From Chryseobacterium sp. ZHDP1 (lineage in GTDB: Bacteria; Bacteroidota; Bacteroidia; Flavobacteriales; Weeksellaceae): a stretch of DNA of 64,000 nucleotides. The stretch covers positions 248,001 to 312,000 of the forward strand of contig NZ_CP075682.1 of assembly GCF_018603435.1 (NCBI RefSeq). Direction: 5' to 3'. Positions 17,670 through 25,724 of this stretch are shown here, piece by piece. Both the position numbers and the translations under genes were made by a program. Within the stretch, counting starts at the first letter, position 1. Each line of letters starts with the position of its first letter. The notes below the pieces were generated by a model. It saw only the letters and a list, made by a program, of their open reading frames with translations. It ran no database searches and was not told the origin of the DNA.

Positions 17670-18073
17670 GACTTCTTACTTAACTTACTTTCAATAGATT
17701 TTAACTCTTCCGGACTGGAAGAGTTTTTTATTATCTCCATCATAATTTCCTTATCAAGTTCCATAACTCCAATTATATTATTTAAGCCTTCAACCATATC
17801 AGTAAGTTTATCAAGCTTATCATTTAATGTAATTAATGTAATAGGAGTATTCTGTTGGCTTTCGAGACTGAGAATAGCTTCCTTTAGTTTTTCGAGATTA
17901 TTGATACTCGGTTTTTTGCTTCTACCGTCTAAAATCTTGTCAATACCGACATGAGATAGGCCTGAAAATTTAGATAATTGATAACTAGATAGTTTATGTT
18001 CTTTAACTTTCTCTAAAATGAAAGTTAATAAGTTGTTTCTAATGTCTTGATTATCAGTTTCTTTAATATTCAT
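17666..18073 (-). CDS. XRE-family prophage repressor
   Basis: The 135-residue protein has a helix-turn-helix in residues 15-60 (LSSYQLSKFSGLSHVGIDKIL) and a C-terminal helical part (about 75-130) that could mediate oligomerisation. It is transcribed divergently from the early genes across a 120-bp region full of inverted repeats, the standard arrangement of a CI-like lysogeny repressor. There is no LexA-like peptidase domain, so induction would not be by self-cleavage. Candidate operators occur in the divergent region and also near attL. Family and role are well supported by context; direct homology to a named repressor was not tested. Confidence 0.7.
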   Translation of the reverse strand: MNIKETDNQDIRNNLLTFILEKVKEHKLSSYQLSKFSGLSHVGIDKILDGRSKKPSINNLEKLKEAILSLESQQNTPITLITLNDKLDKLTDMVEGLNNIIGVMELDKEIMMEIIKNSSSPEELKSIESKLSKKS

Positions 18074-18193
18074 CCTAAAAATTTTACAAAAAAAGTTTAA
18101 ATAGTTACAAAAAGTTCATAAACTTTTGTTACTTTTGTATAAAGGTTCAAACAAATGTACGAATATTTGTTCAAATCGAATAAAAAATAACTT
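18074..18193. promoter_or_regulatory. divergent operator/promoter region of the lysogeny switch
   Basis: The region contains a perfect inverted repeat AAAAGTT-CATA-AACTTTT (18110-18127), a plus-strand TACTTTTG box (18130-18137), a minus-strand TACATTTG box (18152-18159), and the 21-base element at 18156-18176 that recurs inverted near attL. GTTCAA half-sites are repeated. This is the expected site of repressor and Cro-like competition. Confidence 0.6.
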
Positions 18194-18430
18194 ATGACAT
18201 TTTATATACAAAAAGAAATAATTGAACATTTGGAAACTGATGTGAGATTCAGAGGAGGACTCGCTTTTTCACTAGGTGTCGTAGATAGAGCAATATATAA
18301 TTTCATTTTAAAATATAAAGAAAAGCCTTTTGCGAATTCAAATCTAACGAAGAAAGCAGCTCTTGAATATTTTAGAACTGAAGGTTATGAAGAAGATCAA
18401 GTTTTAACTCAAGAAATACCGGTGTTTTAA
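18194..18430 (+). CDS. small early protein, possible Cro-like regulator
   Basis: The 78-residue protein is the first gene to the right of the repressor, on the divergent transcript. A helical stretch (GVVDRAIYNFILKYKEK) and a second (NLTKKAALEYFRTEG) could form a DNA-binding fold, but no certain helix-turn-helix is visible. Position is that of Cro or an early activator. A terminator-like hairpin follows it, so downstream expression may depend on read-through. Confidence 0.5.
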   Translation: MTFYIQKEIIEHLETDVRFRGGLAFSLGVVDRAIYNFILKYKEKPFANSNLTKKAALEYFRTEGYEEDQVLTQEIPVF

Positions 18431-18450
18431 CCGCTAAATTTTATTATTCC

Positions 18451-18500
18451 AAAAAGGCATGAAGGGTGAAAGCCAGCTCCAGGAGTGCAATGCCTTTTTT
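18451..18500 (+). terminator. attenuator-like hairpin in the early transcript
   Basis: AAAAAGGCAT (18451-18460) pairs with ATGCC and the T-run at 18490-18500, with a loop of 29 bases. It lies between the first early gene and the rest, where antitermination or attenuation could act. Confidence 0.45.
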
Positions 18501-18516
18501 TAAATTTAATCAAGTT

Positions 18517-18780
18517 ATGAATAACGAAAATCAGACCTCAGAGGTATTAGAACCAACTAGAATAAAATACCCAATATTTAAGGCCGGGAATTCTCCAAAT
18601 AGACGTCAAAGAAGAATCGATTCCGGTGTGAATAAACGAACTCTTCATAAACCCAAAGAAGGCCAAAAAATGCTCTTAATTATTGATAAAATAAAGTGGA
18701 GGCATTTTATTCAAAAAATTCCGGTAAAAAATAAAGCCGGGGAAATCATAAGATACAACGTCGTAAAACATACTAATTAA
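18517..18780 (+). CDS. basic hypothetical early protein
   Basis: This 87-residue protein is strongly basic in its centre (NRRQRRID and KRTLHKPK) and could bind nucleic acid. The start at 18517 was chosen because the upstream in-frame ATGs lie in the attenuator hairpin. It lies 12 bases before the next gene. No family recognised. Confidence 0.5.
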   Translation: MNNENQTSEVLEPTRIKYPIFKAGNSPNRRQRRIDSGVNKRTLHKPKEGQKMLLIIDKIKWRHFIQKIPVKNKAGEIIRYNVVKHTN

Positions 18781-18792
18781 AAATTTTTTAAA

Positions 18793-19164
18793 ATGGAAAA
18801 TCAAACTCACGAGAATGTAAATGAAAAAAAGCAATCAGAAAAAATATCTTCTGAAGATTTTTTCAAAGAATTAAATGATTTATTAAAAAAAGCTCCTGAC
18901 AATGTTGTTCTTTTTGTTTCTGCTACAGAAGACCCGGAAGACGGAAAAGAGACAGGAACTGCAATTTTTTCTATTCAGGGAAAGACTAAGCATATAGTTT
19001 ACGGATTAACGAGTGCATTTAGGCATGATCCCAGGATTAAAGAAATAGGATATAGATCCGTTAGTGTTCACAAAATGATGGATTCAATGTCAAATAAAGA
19101 TCCTTTTGATTTACTTTCTGGACTTGGTGGATTATCTGGATTAGCAGATTTACTACGAAAATGA
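18793..19164 (+). CDS. hypothetical early protein with Gly/Leu-rich tail
   Basis: The 123-residue protein has a charged N-terminus, a beta-rich centre (VVLFVSATE, GTAIFSIQG) and a hydrophobic repetitive tail (LLSGLGGLSGLADLL). No signal peptide. Function unknown; it precedes the tRNA pair. Confidence 0.5.
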   Translation: MENQTHENVNEKKQSEKISSEDFFKELNDLLKKAPDNVVLFVSATEDPEDGKETGTAIFSIQGKTKHIVYGLTSAFRHDPRIKEIGYRSVSVHKMMDSMSNKDPFDLLSGLGGLSGLADLLRK

Positions 19165-19172
19165 ATAATAAA

Positions 19173-19277
19173 GCACTTTCAGAAAGGGACAGTAAAATTT
19201 GATTATCACTCAGTTAGATTAAATTTTTTTTAAAGCATTATTATCCCAATCAGAGCAGCGTTCTTTTAAAGTGCTTT
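19173..19277. repeat. inverted repeat flanking a gap before the tRNA
   Basis: AAAGCACTTT at 19173-19182 pairs with AAAGTGCTTT at 19268-19277, with 85 bases between. It immediately precedes the tRNA-Phe gene and could be a processing structure or a recombination scar. Confidence 0.35.
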
Positions 19278-19279
19278 CC

Positions 19280-19353
19280 GGAAAGGTAGCTCAGTTGGTA
19301 GAGCGATGGACTGAAAATCCATGCCGTCGGCGGTTCGATTCCGCCCCTTTCCA
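19280..19353 (+). tRNA. tRNA-Phe (GAA)
   Basis: The acceptor stem GGAAAGG/CCTTTCC, a D-arm, an anticodon arm with loop CTGAAAA (anticodon GAA) and a T-arm GGCGG-TTCGATT-CCGCC are all intact; length 74, discriminator A. CCA is not encoded. It is a prophage-encoded tRNA followed by an intrinsic terminator at 19437-19461. Confidence 0.9.
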
Positions 19354-19436
19354 CAATCTGCCGTTAAACTACTGGAAATTGTGGGCGGGTTAATGATTCT
19401 CATGTTTAATTTGAGTTTTCATGGTTATTAGTTTTT

Positions 19437-19461
19437 AGCCCGGTTTCGGCCGGGTTTTTTT
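19437..19461 (+). terminator. terminator after tRNA-Phe
   Basis: Stem CCCGG (19439-19443) with CCGGG (19450-19454), extended by G-T and A-T pairs, then six T. The 17-base lead-in ATTAGTTTTTAGCCCGG is repeated before the terminator at 19577. Confidence 0.7.
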
Positions 19462-19533
19462 GGCAAATTGCCCGAGTGGTTAAGGGAGCCGGTTGTAACC
19501 CGGATGACAGGAGTTCGAATCTTCTATTTGCCT
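19462..19533 (+). tRNA. tRNA-Tyr (GTA), unusual short variable arm
   Basis: The acceptor stem GGCAAAT/ATTTGCC, a D-arm of the type II class (CCCGAGTGGTTAAGGG), an anticodon loop TTGTAAC (anticodon GTA) and a T-arm AGGAG-TTCGAAT-CTTCT are visible. Bacterial tRNA-Tyr normally has a long variable arm of more than ten bases, but only about four bases (TGAC) separate the anticodon and T-stems. The discriminator is T rather than A, and the outer anticodon-stem pair is G-A. It may be a streamlined or degenerate phage tRNA. Confidence 0.7.
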
Positions 19534-19576
19534 CAATTCTCAACATAATTGAGTTTTTAATGGATTATTAGTTTTT

Positions 19577-19608
19577 AGCCCGGCTGGAATATTCCGGTCG
19601 GGTTTTAT
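19577..19608 (+). terminator. terminator after tRNA-Tyr
   Basis: A near-perfect palindromic hairpin: 19577-19590 pairs with 19591-19604 including three G-T pairs, followed by TTTTATTTT. It shares its lead-in with the terminator at 19437. Confidence 0.7.
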
Positions 19609-19622
19609 TTTAAAAATTAGAA

Positions 19623-19817
19623 ATGCCACAGCTTCAACATACTTACACTATAAAAATTATTCAGGAACTGAATATTTATTCTTCTGTAGATCCAAATCAT
19701 GAGATTTGGAGGAAATGCGATTGCGGAAATGAAGAAGATCTCCGGAAGACCTGGATATGTTCTGAATGTGGAGCTGTCTTATTTGAACCTTCTAAAAATG
19801 TCAAACATATACTATAA
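19623..19817 (+). CDS. small zinc-ribbon protein
   Basis: The 64-residue protein has four cysteines in a zinc-ribbon pattern (CDCG...CSECG, residues about 33-51). Probably a small metal-binding regulator or adaptor. Its 3' end (19798-19814) carries a 17-base sequence also found at the start of the putative small RNA at 48266. Confidence 0.5.
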   Translation: MPQLQHTYTIKIIQELNIYSSVDPNHEIWRKCDCGNEEDLRKTWICSECGAVLFEPSKNVKHIL

Positions 19818-19820
19818 ATT

Positions 19821-20018
19821 ATGAGTAAACAAGTAATTACGGAATGCAGTAAATGCGGCGTGAGATACAACAACTGGCGATATCTTACACCATGCTGCAG
19901 CGGCCTTTCAATTATTGTCGATGAAAATGGCAATAAAACAACAAGTGTTTTTCTTTCAACTTTTTGCAAACCTAAAAATTTAAATTATGAACCACAAATC
20001 ATTCCCAATAAGCAATAA
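19821..20018 (+). CDS. second small zinc-binding protein
   Basis: This 65-residue protein has CSKCG near residue 9 and a paired CC near residue 25, a plausible zinc site. It starts 3 bases after the previous gene. Bases 19799-19814, just upstream of its start, are complementary to the 3' arm of the putative small RNA. Function unknown. Confidence 0.5.
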   Translation: MSKQVITECSKCGVRYNNWRYLTPCCSGLSIIVDENGNKTTSVFLSTFCKPKNLNYEPQIIPNKQ

Positions 20019-20232
20019 CATAGAAGTTCTAATATTTAGAGATGTTAATGACTCCAGCTGTCCTATAGTTAAAGTTTATGCCTATTGGATAGATAAAGAT
20101 GGAGATCCAAGACTGGAGGAAGAAATAATCATATTCGATTATGTTGGATCTGCTCAGGGATTTATTAAAGATTTTTCTAAAGATTCAGCTTTAGAATGGT
20201 GTAAAAATAATATTCCAGGGGATGAAATCTAA
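19987..20232 (+). CDS. hypothetical early protein
   Basis: The 81-residue acidic protein has a beta-rich start and a C-terminal helix (DSALEWCKNNIPG). It overlaps the preceding gene by 32 bases. No family recognised. Confidence 0.45.
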   Translation: MNHKSFPISNNIEVLIFRDVNDSSCPIVKVYAYWIDKDGDPRLEEEIIIFDYVGSAQGFIKDFSKDSALEWCKNNIPGDEI

Positions 20233-20289
20233 ATTTTTTCAAATATTGCTTCTCTTCACTAAAAAAGACATTCTAAAAAGACATTGGTA

Positions 20290-20553
20290 ATGAATATAGA
20301 ACAGATAAAAGATAGGGTTAAACAAGCCTATACAGACGTTGATTCCGTAGAGTTTTTGGAAACTCAAATAGAAAAAGGAATTGAGAAACACCGCCGGAAC
20401 TATCGCGAATTCAAGGCTCTTAATCCGGATAAAGATTTTGCATTTTGGAAAAAAAGAAATGAAGAAATCAATTTAAATTCAACTAATAACAATGAAGTAA
20501 TAGCAATGGGAATCTTTTTATTAGCCTTAGATAAGTTTCATCCAGACGAATAA
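20290..20553 (+). CDS. hypothetical helical protein
   Basis: The 87-residue, mostly helical, charged protein is read from the ATG at 20290 (an upstream TTG is less likely). It lies 5 bases before the next gene. Function unknown. Confidence 0.5.
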   Translation: MNIEQIKDRVKQAYTDVDSVEFLETQIEKGIEKHRRNYREFKALNPDKDFAFWKKRNEEINLNSTNNNEVIAMGIFLLALDKFHPDE

Positions 20554-20558
20554 AACAC

Positions 20559-20921
20559 ATGAAATATTTCAAAATTAACTCTTACACCAGAGTCCTGAAT
20601 GATGGCAAACAAACCCTTCAGGAAAAGCAAAGACTTATTAATGAACAGTCTTTAAGTAAGAGTAATAATTATTTGAAAGAACAAAAAAACAGACGGCCTG
20701 TAGATCAGAATAAAATCTATACAAAGTTTGTCAATGAAATGTTCGAGCATAGAGATTTTATAGCTGTAAAAGAGTTCAACAGGCTCATTAAAGACAGGTT
20801 CAACAGTTCTACAAGCTATTATAGAGATCGTATGGAAAAACTTGGATTGATCGTTGTGGCCAACCGATTAGTAAGAAAAAAGAAAAATGAAACAATTTCT
20901 GAAGAATCAGAAACTGATTAA
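20559..20921 (+). CDS. putative DNA-binding protein upstream of primase
   Basis: The 120-residue, basic protein has a C-terminal half (about 50-105) with the look of a winged helix: helix (FVNEMFEHRDFIAVKEFNRL), then YYRDRMEKLGLIVVANRLV. It is 12 bases upstream of the primase-helicase gene, so it may help replication initiation. No named family identified. Confidence 0.5.
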   Translation: MKYFKINSYTRVLNDGKQTLQEKQRLINEQSLSKSNNYLKEQKNRRPVDQNKIYTKFVNEMFEHRDFIAVKEFNRLIKDRFNSSTSYYRDRMEKLGLIVVANRLVRKKKNETISEESETD

Positions 20922-20933
20922 AAACTATAAAAA

Positions 20934-23903
20934 ATGAGTGATTCATTAAAGACTGCAGCTGAAAAAATTCTGCGTGCAACAAACGGTGGACTTGATGAAA
21001 TTTTAAAGATATATCCTGAAGCTGATACCCGTAAAAACTTCAGAATCCGGAACGATGATAAAACGGCTTCTGCTTCTATGAAATTTTTGGAAGATCGCTG
21101 GAGGCTGACAGATTGGGGTGGAACGGTTAACGCTCAGGACTGTTTCGGTATTTATGCTTTGGAAAACAATGTTGCTTACTACGAAGCTATTTTAGAAATT
21201 GGAAGAGCGCTCCAGAATGAAACAGGAATAGAAATTTTCGAAGATTCACGGACTTTCTACAAATATGAGTTTAGAGAGTATGATCTGGACGATTGTCCGG
21301 TGGAACTGAATGAGAAAAAATTCCATTTTGAAACCAAAGATTTTAATGAATATGAACTTCAACTTTTAGGACCTCATGTGACAGCAGAAAACTGCGCAGA
21401 AATCAATCTTTATTCATTGGTGGAATATAGTTACTTCAATGAAGAAAAAGGCAAGGTATTCCGTTTTATAGCAACTGATAAATTTCCGATCCTGGCATTT
21501 GTAAATAAAGATGAAACAATTGGCCAATGGCTTAAAATTTATATGCCAAAAGGAAGTAAAAAATATTCCGATGATGGTAAGGACAGACGTTTTAGACATG
21601 TTGGAGGCCGACCCAAAGGGTTTATTTTTGGTTTAGACAGGATAAAGAAAATTTATCAAAAGGAATTCGAGACTGAGAGAAAAAAAGTAGCCAAAAAGAA
21701 GTCTGATGATACAGGTAAAGAAGTTCTTCCGGGAAATATCAGTACTTCAGAAATTCATTTCAAGCTAGAAAGGATCTGTATCGCTACCGGTGGGAGTGAT
21801 GGAATTAATCTTTTAAGTCTTGGTGAATATGTAATTTGGTTTAACTCCGAAACAGAAAATGTAGACCGTTTCCTTTTAAAACAACTGCATGAAATGGCTC
21901 ATGAAGTTGTAAATATTCCGGATACGGATCAGACAGGGAAAAGAGAAGGCGGGGAACTTGCTTTGCAAAACCTTCCAATGAAAACGCTTTGGTTGGATAA
22001 ATATTTTAAATTCTCCGGACAAAAGGACTTTAAAGATTTCATGAGATACAATCAGAGTAAAACAAAATCTCAGATGACTTATGAAGTTAAAAAAATGCTC
22101 AGTCTTTCAATGCCGGCTCAGTTCTGGGAGGTCTCAGTTAGTGAAAAAGGTAGAGCTACTTATAATTTTCACCACATTTACGCTTTTAACTTTTTGCGAT
22201 TAAACGGCTTTTGTAGAATTGATGATCTTTCCAGGAAAGACGGTTACTATTTTGCTCGTGTAACCGGGCATGTAGTTGAGGAATTAAAAACAACTCAACT
22301 TATCAAAGATTTCTTCCGGAACTTTCTTTTGGCAAAACAAGACGAGCTTGGAGTTCGTGAAATTCCTCACGCTCTTCTAAATATGATGATTACTTCGCAG
22401 AAGATCACTGACGGGCATTTGGCCAACATGCACAACCGTTCCCTGGATTTTACGGATTTTAGTCCAACCAATCAATATTTTTTCTTAGGAGATAGAATAA
22501 TAAATATTTCTGCAGAAGGAATTACTGAAGAAAAAAGTTTCAAAAATTATGTGCTGCAGTCACAGCTTATTGATAACCTTATCAAAGAAGAAACTGACCA
22601 CTATATAACACCAAAGGAAATAAAGGATTTTAAGATTGAAAATCCTTATTTTAAAATTACAAGAAAAGGAGATAATCTTTATGATATCGAGATCCTGGAG
22701 GAAAATTGTGATTTCCTGAATTACCTGATTCAAGTATCAAGGATCCATTGGGAAAAAGATAGAGCCGGATATATTGAGAATGGTCAAAAAGAAGAGGATT
22801 TTTATCAGGAATCTTTATTTAAAATTACCGGAAAATATCTTTCTGAGGAAGAAAATACTGAGCAAAAACAGCATTTAATTAATAAAATATTTTCATTTGG
22901 ATATGCAGCTCATAGATTTAAGGATCCTACAAGACCGTGGGTGATCTTCGCTGCAGATAACGCCGTAATTGAAGACGATGTTGCAGAAGGAGGAGCTGGG
23001 AAATCTTTATTTTTTGAAGCCATGAGATTTTTCATGAACAGACATGATATCGATGGTAAAGGAGATATTGAAAATGATAAATTCTTATTTGAAGGAGTTA
23101 ACCAGCACACTGATTTTATTCTATTTGATGACGTTCGTAAAAATTTCAGTCTTGAAAGTTTCTTCTCAGTGATCACTTCAAAACTTACAGTTAACGAAAA
23201 ATTTGAAGCAAAAGTAAACCTGGCTTACAGGAATTCACCAAAGTTTGGAGTTTCTACAAATTACGCAATAAAAGATCAGAGAGGATCTTCAACACGTAGA
23301 CGCCTTATTATGGGTTTCTCAGATTATTATCATGCTTCAAACGATGAAAGAGAAAAACGAGATCCAAAAGACGATTTTGGAAATTCTCTTTTCCTGGACT
23401 GGAAGTCTGATCAGTGGTTCAAGTTCTTAAATTTTGTTTTCCATTCATGTCAATTTTATCTGCAGCAAGATGCAAAAATAGAAGCTCCGGACGGAAATAT
23501 TAAAATGAGAGCTTATATGAGCGACATGGGACAACACTTCAAAGAATGGGCTGATGAATACTATCCTGAAGTAATTGGGCGAAAACTTATTAAAGATGAC
23601 GTTCTGGAAGCTGCTAAAGCTAAAAATCTGAAGTATCTCGGAAATATGACATCTAATGCCTTTAAGAAAAAAACAGGGATTTGGTGTAAAGTTAACGGGT
23701 ACGAGTTCCACGATAGAATCATGGACAATTTAGATGTAAAAGATGCAAACGGAAACATTATCCAGGAAAATGGAAAAGCCAAAAAGAAAACAACCGAACA
23801 TATTAGAATCGTTAAGATTGATGCAGACCTTGAAGCACTCCAATCAGCCTTCAGATTCCCAACTGGATCCGGTGACAGTTCCGGCGAGGATCGTTACATG
23901 TAA
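20934..23903 (+). CDS. phage primase-helicase
   Basis: The 989-residue replication protein has an N-terminal primase-like region (about 1-130), a Toprim-like segment (about 260-330; ICIATGGSDGINLLS and later DTDQTGKREGGE) and a C-terminal ATPase/helicase (about 640-860). The ATPase has Walker A EGGAGKSL (near 688), Walker B FILFDDVR (near 735), and an arginine-rich sensor segment (GSSTRRRLIMGF). Residues 860-970 form a separate C-terminal domain that recurs alone in the 24801-25298 gene. The layout fits primase-superfamily-3-helicase fusions used by temperate phages to start replication. A CHC2 zinc finger is not evident. It is the largest early gene. Confidence 0.8.
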   Translation: MSDSLKTAAEKILRATNGGLDEILKIYPEADTRKNFRIRNDDKTASASMKFLEDRWRLTDWGGTVNAQDCFGIYALENNVAYYEAILEIGRALQNETGIEIFEDSRTFYKYEFREYDLDDCPVELNEKKFHFETKDFNEYELQLLGPHVTAENCAEINLYSLVEYSYFNEEKGKVFRFIATDKFPILAFVNKDETIGQWLKIYMPKGSKKYSDDGKDRRFRHVGGRPKGFIFGLDRIKKIYQKEFETERKKVAKKKSDDTGKEVLPGNISTSEIHFKLERICIATGGSDGINLLSLGEYVIWFNSETENVDRFLLKQLHEMAHEVVNIPDTDQTGKREGGELALQNLPMKTLWLDKYFKFSGQKDFKDFMRYNQSKTKSQMTYEVKKMLSLSMPAQFWEVSVSEKGRATYNFHHIYAFNFLRLNGFCRIDDLSRKDGYYFARVTGHVVEELKTTQLIKDFFRNFLLAKQDELGVREIPHALLNMMITSQKITDGHLANMHNRSLDFTDFSPTNQYFFLGDRIINISAEGITEEKSFKNYVLQSQLIDNLIKEETDHYITPKEIKDFKIENPYFKITRKGDNLYDIEILEENCDFLNYLIQVSRIHWEKDRAGYIENGQKEEDFYQESLFKITGKYLSEEENTEQKQHLINKIFSFGYAAHRFKDPTRPWVIFAADNAVIEDDVAEGGAGKSLFFEAMRFFMNRHDIDGKGDIENDKFLFEGVNQHTDFILFDDVRKNFSLESFFSVITSKLTVNEKFEAKVNLAYRNSPKFGVSTNYAIKDQRGSSTRRRLIMGFSDYYHASNDEREKRDPKDDFGNSLFLDWKSDQWFKFLNFVFHSCQFYLQQDAKIEAPDGNIKMRAYMSDMGQHFKEWADEYYPEVIGRKLIKDDVLEAAKAKNLKYLGNMTSNAFKKKTGIWCKVNGYEFHDRIMDNLDVKDANGNIIQENGKAKKKTTEHIRIVKIDADLEALQSAFRFPTGSGDSSGEDRYM

Positions 23904-24219
23904 GCATGAGGAACCGCTTCCAATCAACCTTTCTTTTTTGGGTCTTGATGTGTTAGGGGTTCATCTAAAAAAGAGTGATGAATGGCTTTATGGAGTTTAC
24001 CGGGAAAATAAAATGCTAGGTTATCTCTATGAAGGCGAAACAATGAGCATAGAGGATCAGGATCTATATTCGAGACGCTTGATTCCAAAGGATCTTGATT
24101 CTTTAAACTATTTCAAAAAAGTATATAAAGATCGGGTTGGGTATTATTTCAGTTACTCTGAAGCTTTTACCCTGATAGGATTTTTAGAAGATAAAAAAGT
24201 AATTCAAAAAACAATATAA
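23872..24219 (+). CDS. hypothetical protein overlapping primase 3' end
   Basis: From the in-frame GTG at 23872 the protein is 115 residues. ATGs at 23743, 23770 and 23821 would overlap the primase gene by 83-161 bases, and the extra residues look like a shadow of that gene, so I prefer the GTG. The body has beta-rich segments (WLYGVYRENKMLGYLYEGE) and a charged helix. It ends overlapping the next start by one base. Function unknown. Confidence 0.5.
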   Translation: MTVPARIVTCKHEEPLPINLSFLGLDVLGVHLKKSDEWLYGVYRENKMLGYLYEGETMSIEDQDLYSRRLIPKDLDSLNYFKKVYKDRVGYYFSYSEAFTLIGFLEDKKVIQKTI

Positions 24220-24431
24220 TGAAAATTAGTACATCAAAATTAAGCCAGGAGCTGGAAAAAGTAAGAGCTGCAGTTGAGAAAAGAGAAAAACAATTTGAAA
24301 ATAGATCTGAAAGATGGCAGGAAAGCGAAGCCGGAGAAACATTTCAAAGTAAAACTGCTGAGCTCGAAGAAATTGAATGTGATCTTGAAGCGGCCATAGA
24401 AGCCTTAGAATTTTGGAACGAAGAAAATTAA
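24219..24431 (+). CDS. small coiled-coil protein
   Basis: The 70-residue protein is almost entirely charged helix (KLSQELEKVRAAVEKREKQ; AELEEIECDLEAAIEALEF), typical of a short coiled coil. Its start overlaps the stop of the previous gene by one base. Function unknown. Confidence 0.55.
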   Translation: MKISTSKLSQELEKVRAAVEKREKQFENRSERWQESEAGETFQSKTAELEEIECDLEAAIEALEFWNEEN

Positions 24432-24434
24432 ATT

Positions 24435-24785
24435 ATGACAAAACAGGATAAAATTAAAGAGGCATACGGAAGTTTATGGGAATATGTTTCAAAACATGTG
24501 GATGAAGATGGATGGTGTAGAACTTTCACTTTTAAAAATAGGTTTCAAACCGAATCTACTTCGGAAAAATGGCGGCCAATATGCTTATCCGATCTAGAAA
24601 AAAATAATGGTTGGATTAAAATCGAAAGTGAAAAGGATTTGCCAGAAGAAAATTGGAATTATTGGATAATGCAAAGTGATAATAGAATATCTAATATGAA
24701 AGATTTTTTTGATAATAAGAAATACTTTGGTGTTAAAGCAACTCACTACCAACCTATAAAAATCCCAAAACCCCCAATTTTCTAA
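24435..24785 (+). CDS. DUF551-like protein
   Basis: The C-terminal half of this 116-residue protein shows the DUF551 pattern: NGWIKIESEKDLPEE, a central YWI, and a final THYQPIKIPKPPI. DUF551 proteins are common in phages and prophages; their function is not known. Confidence 0.6.
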   Translation: MTKQDKIKEAYGSLWEYVSKHVDEDGWCRTFTFKNRFQTESTSEKWRPICLSDLEKNNGWIKIESEKDLPEENWNYWIMQSDNRISNMKDFFDNKKYFGVKATHYQPIKIPKPPIF

Positions 24786-24800
24786 TAAAAAATAAAAAAA

Positions 24801-25298
24801 ATGATAGCATATTTTAAAAACAAAACATCACCTGTATTCTACAAAGCACTTAATCAAAGTGAAATATTACAGGTAACAAAAGAGAAACATTGTATTGGTA
24901 TTTCTGTACTCTCAATATTACTTAAGGAAATATTAGCAGGAAACATTGTTGAGATTGATAAAGACGAATTTATAGCAGCTTATTCTGAAGTTAAGCGAGA
25001 ACTGATGAACCAGAATGTTCTGCAGGAAGAAGAAAAAGAACTCTATTTGTCAGAGCTGTTTAAAGAATGGGCTGATAACTATTTTAAGGCACTTTTAAAC
25101 CAGGATATAAATAAACGCGAAGCTTTTGAAGCTATGAGAAATTTCGGGCCTACAACCTTTGCTAATATGAGTTCTAACGGATTTAAAAGAAATATGAAAG
25201 CCTGGTCTCAATATAACGGTTTTTCTTTTGAAGATCGGATAATGAAACTGGTATCAGGAAAAACGACTGAACACATCCGTATAACAAGTAAAAATTAA
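24801..25298 (+). CDS. stand-alone copy of the primase C-terminal domain
   Basis: This 165-residue protein aligns in its C-terminal 85 residues with the last domain of the primase-helicase: FKEWADNYF versus FKEWADEYY, MSSNGFKRNMKAW versus MTSNAFKKKTGIW, NGFSFEDRIM versus NGYEFHDRIM, and KTTEHIRI in both. The N-terminal half (about 1-75) is not shared. It may compete with or tether the primase at the same DNA or protein partner. The shared domain is visible; the role is inference. Confidence 0.65.
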   Translation: MIAYFKNKTSPVFYKALNQSEILQVTKEKHCIGISVLSILLKEILAGNIVEIDKDEFIAAYSEVKRELMNQNVLQEEEKELYLSELFKEWADNYFKALLNQDINKREAFEAMRNFGPTTFANMSSNGFKRNMKAWSQYNGFSFEDRIMKLVSGKTTEHIRITSKN

Positions 25299-25302
25299 TA
25301 AA

Positions 25303-25719
25303 ATGAAAACAGAATTTTTAGAAAAAATTAAAAATTTAAATATTGAGGAGCTCGTAAAAAAGATGCTTCCTTATAGTAAGGATTTTGAGGTATCTTACAA
25401 ATGCTTTTTTAAGAAAGGAATAGCTGGTTGGCCAACTTGGTTTATTGTGATCTATAGGGGTGAAATTTTGGATGATTATTTACTGTTTACTATTTGCGAA
25501 CATTCAGAATATACCAGAACGAAATACCTGAAAGAAAAGTTTGATATAGACCACTTTATTAATGATATGGATTTGGCAGCAAGGGAAAAAAAATTATATA
25601 CATTTTTTCGAAAAAATATATTTATTGAAGAAGACCATTTCCTTCATATAAATGACATGAAAAGGCTTTATGATTATCTTTCTGAGCATAATATCATCTT
25701 ATTTGAACCTACAGAATAA
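25303..25719 (+). CDS. hypothetical early protein
   Basis: The 138-residue protein has an aromatic beta-rich centre (GIAGWPTWFIVIYRGE) and charged C-terminal helices. It starts 4 bases after the previous stop. No family recognised; it lies in the variable early block where phage counter-defence genes often occur. Confidence 0.5.
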   Translation: MKTEFLEKIKNLNIEELVKKMLPYSKDFEVSYKCFFKKGIAGWPTWFIVIYRGEILDDYLLFTICEHSEYTRTKYLKEKFDIDHFINDMDLAAREKKLYTFFRKNIFIEEDHFLHINDMKRLYDYLSEHNIILFEPTE

Positions 25720-25724
25720 ATCTA

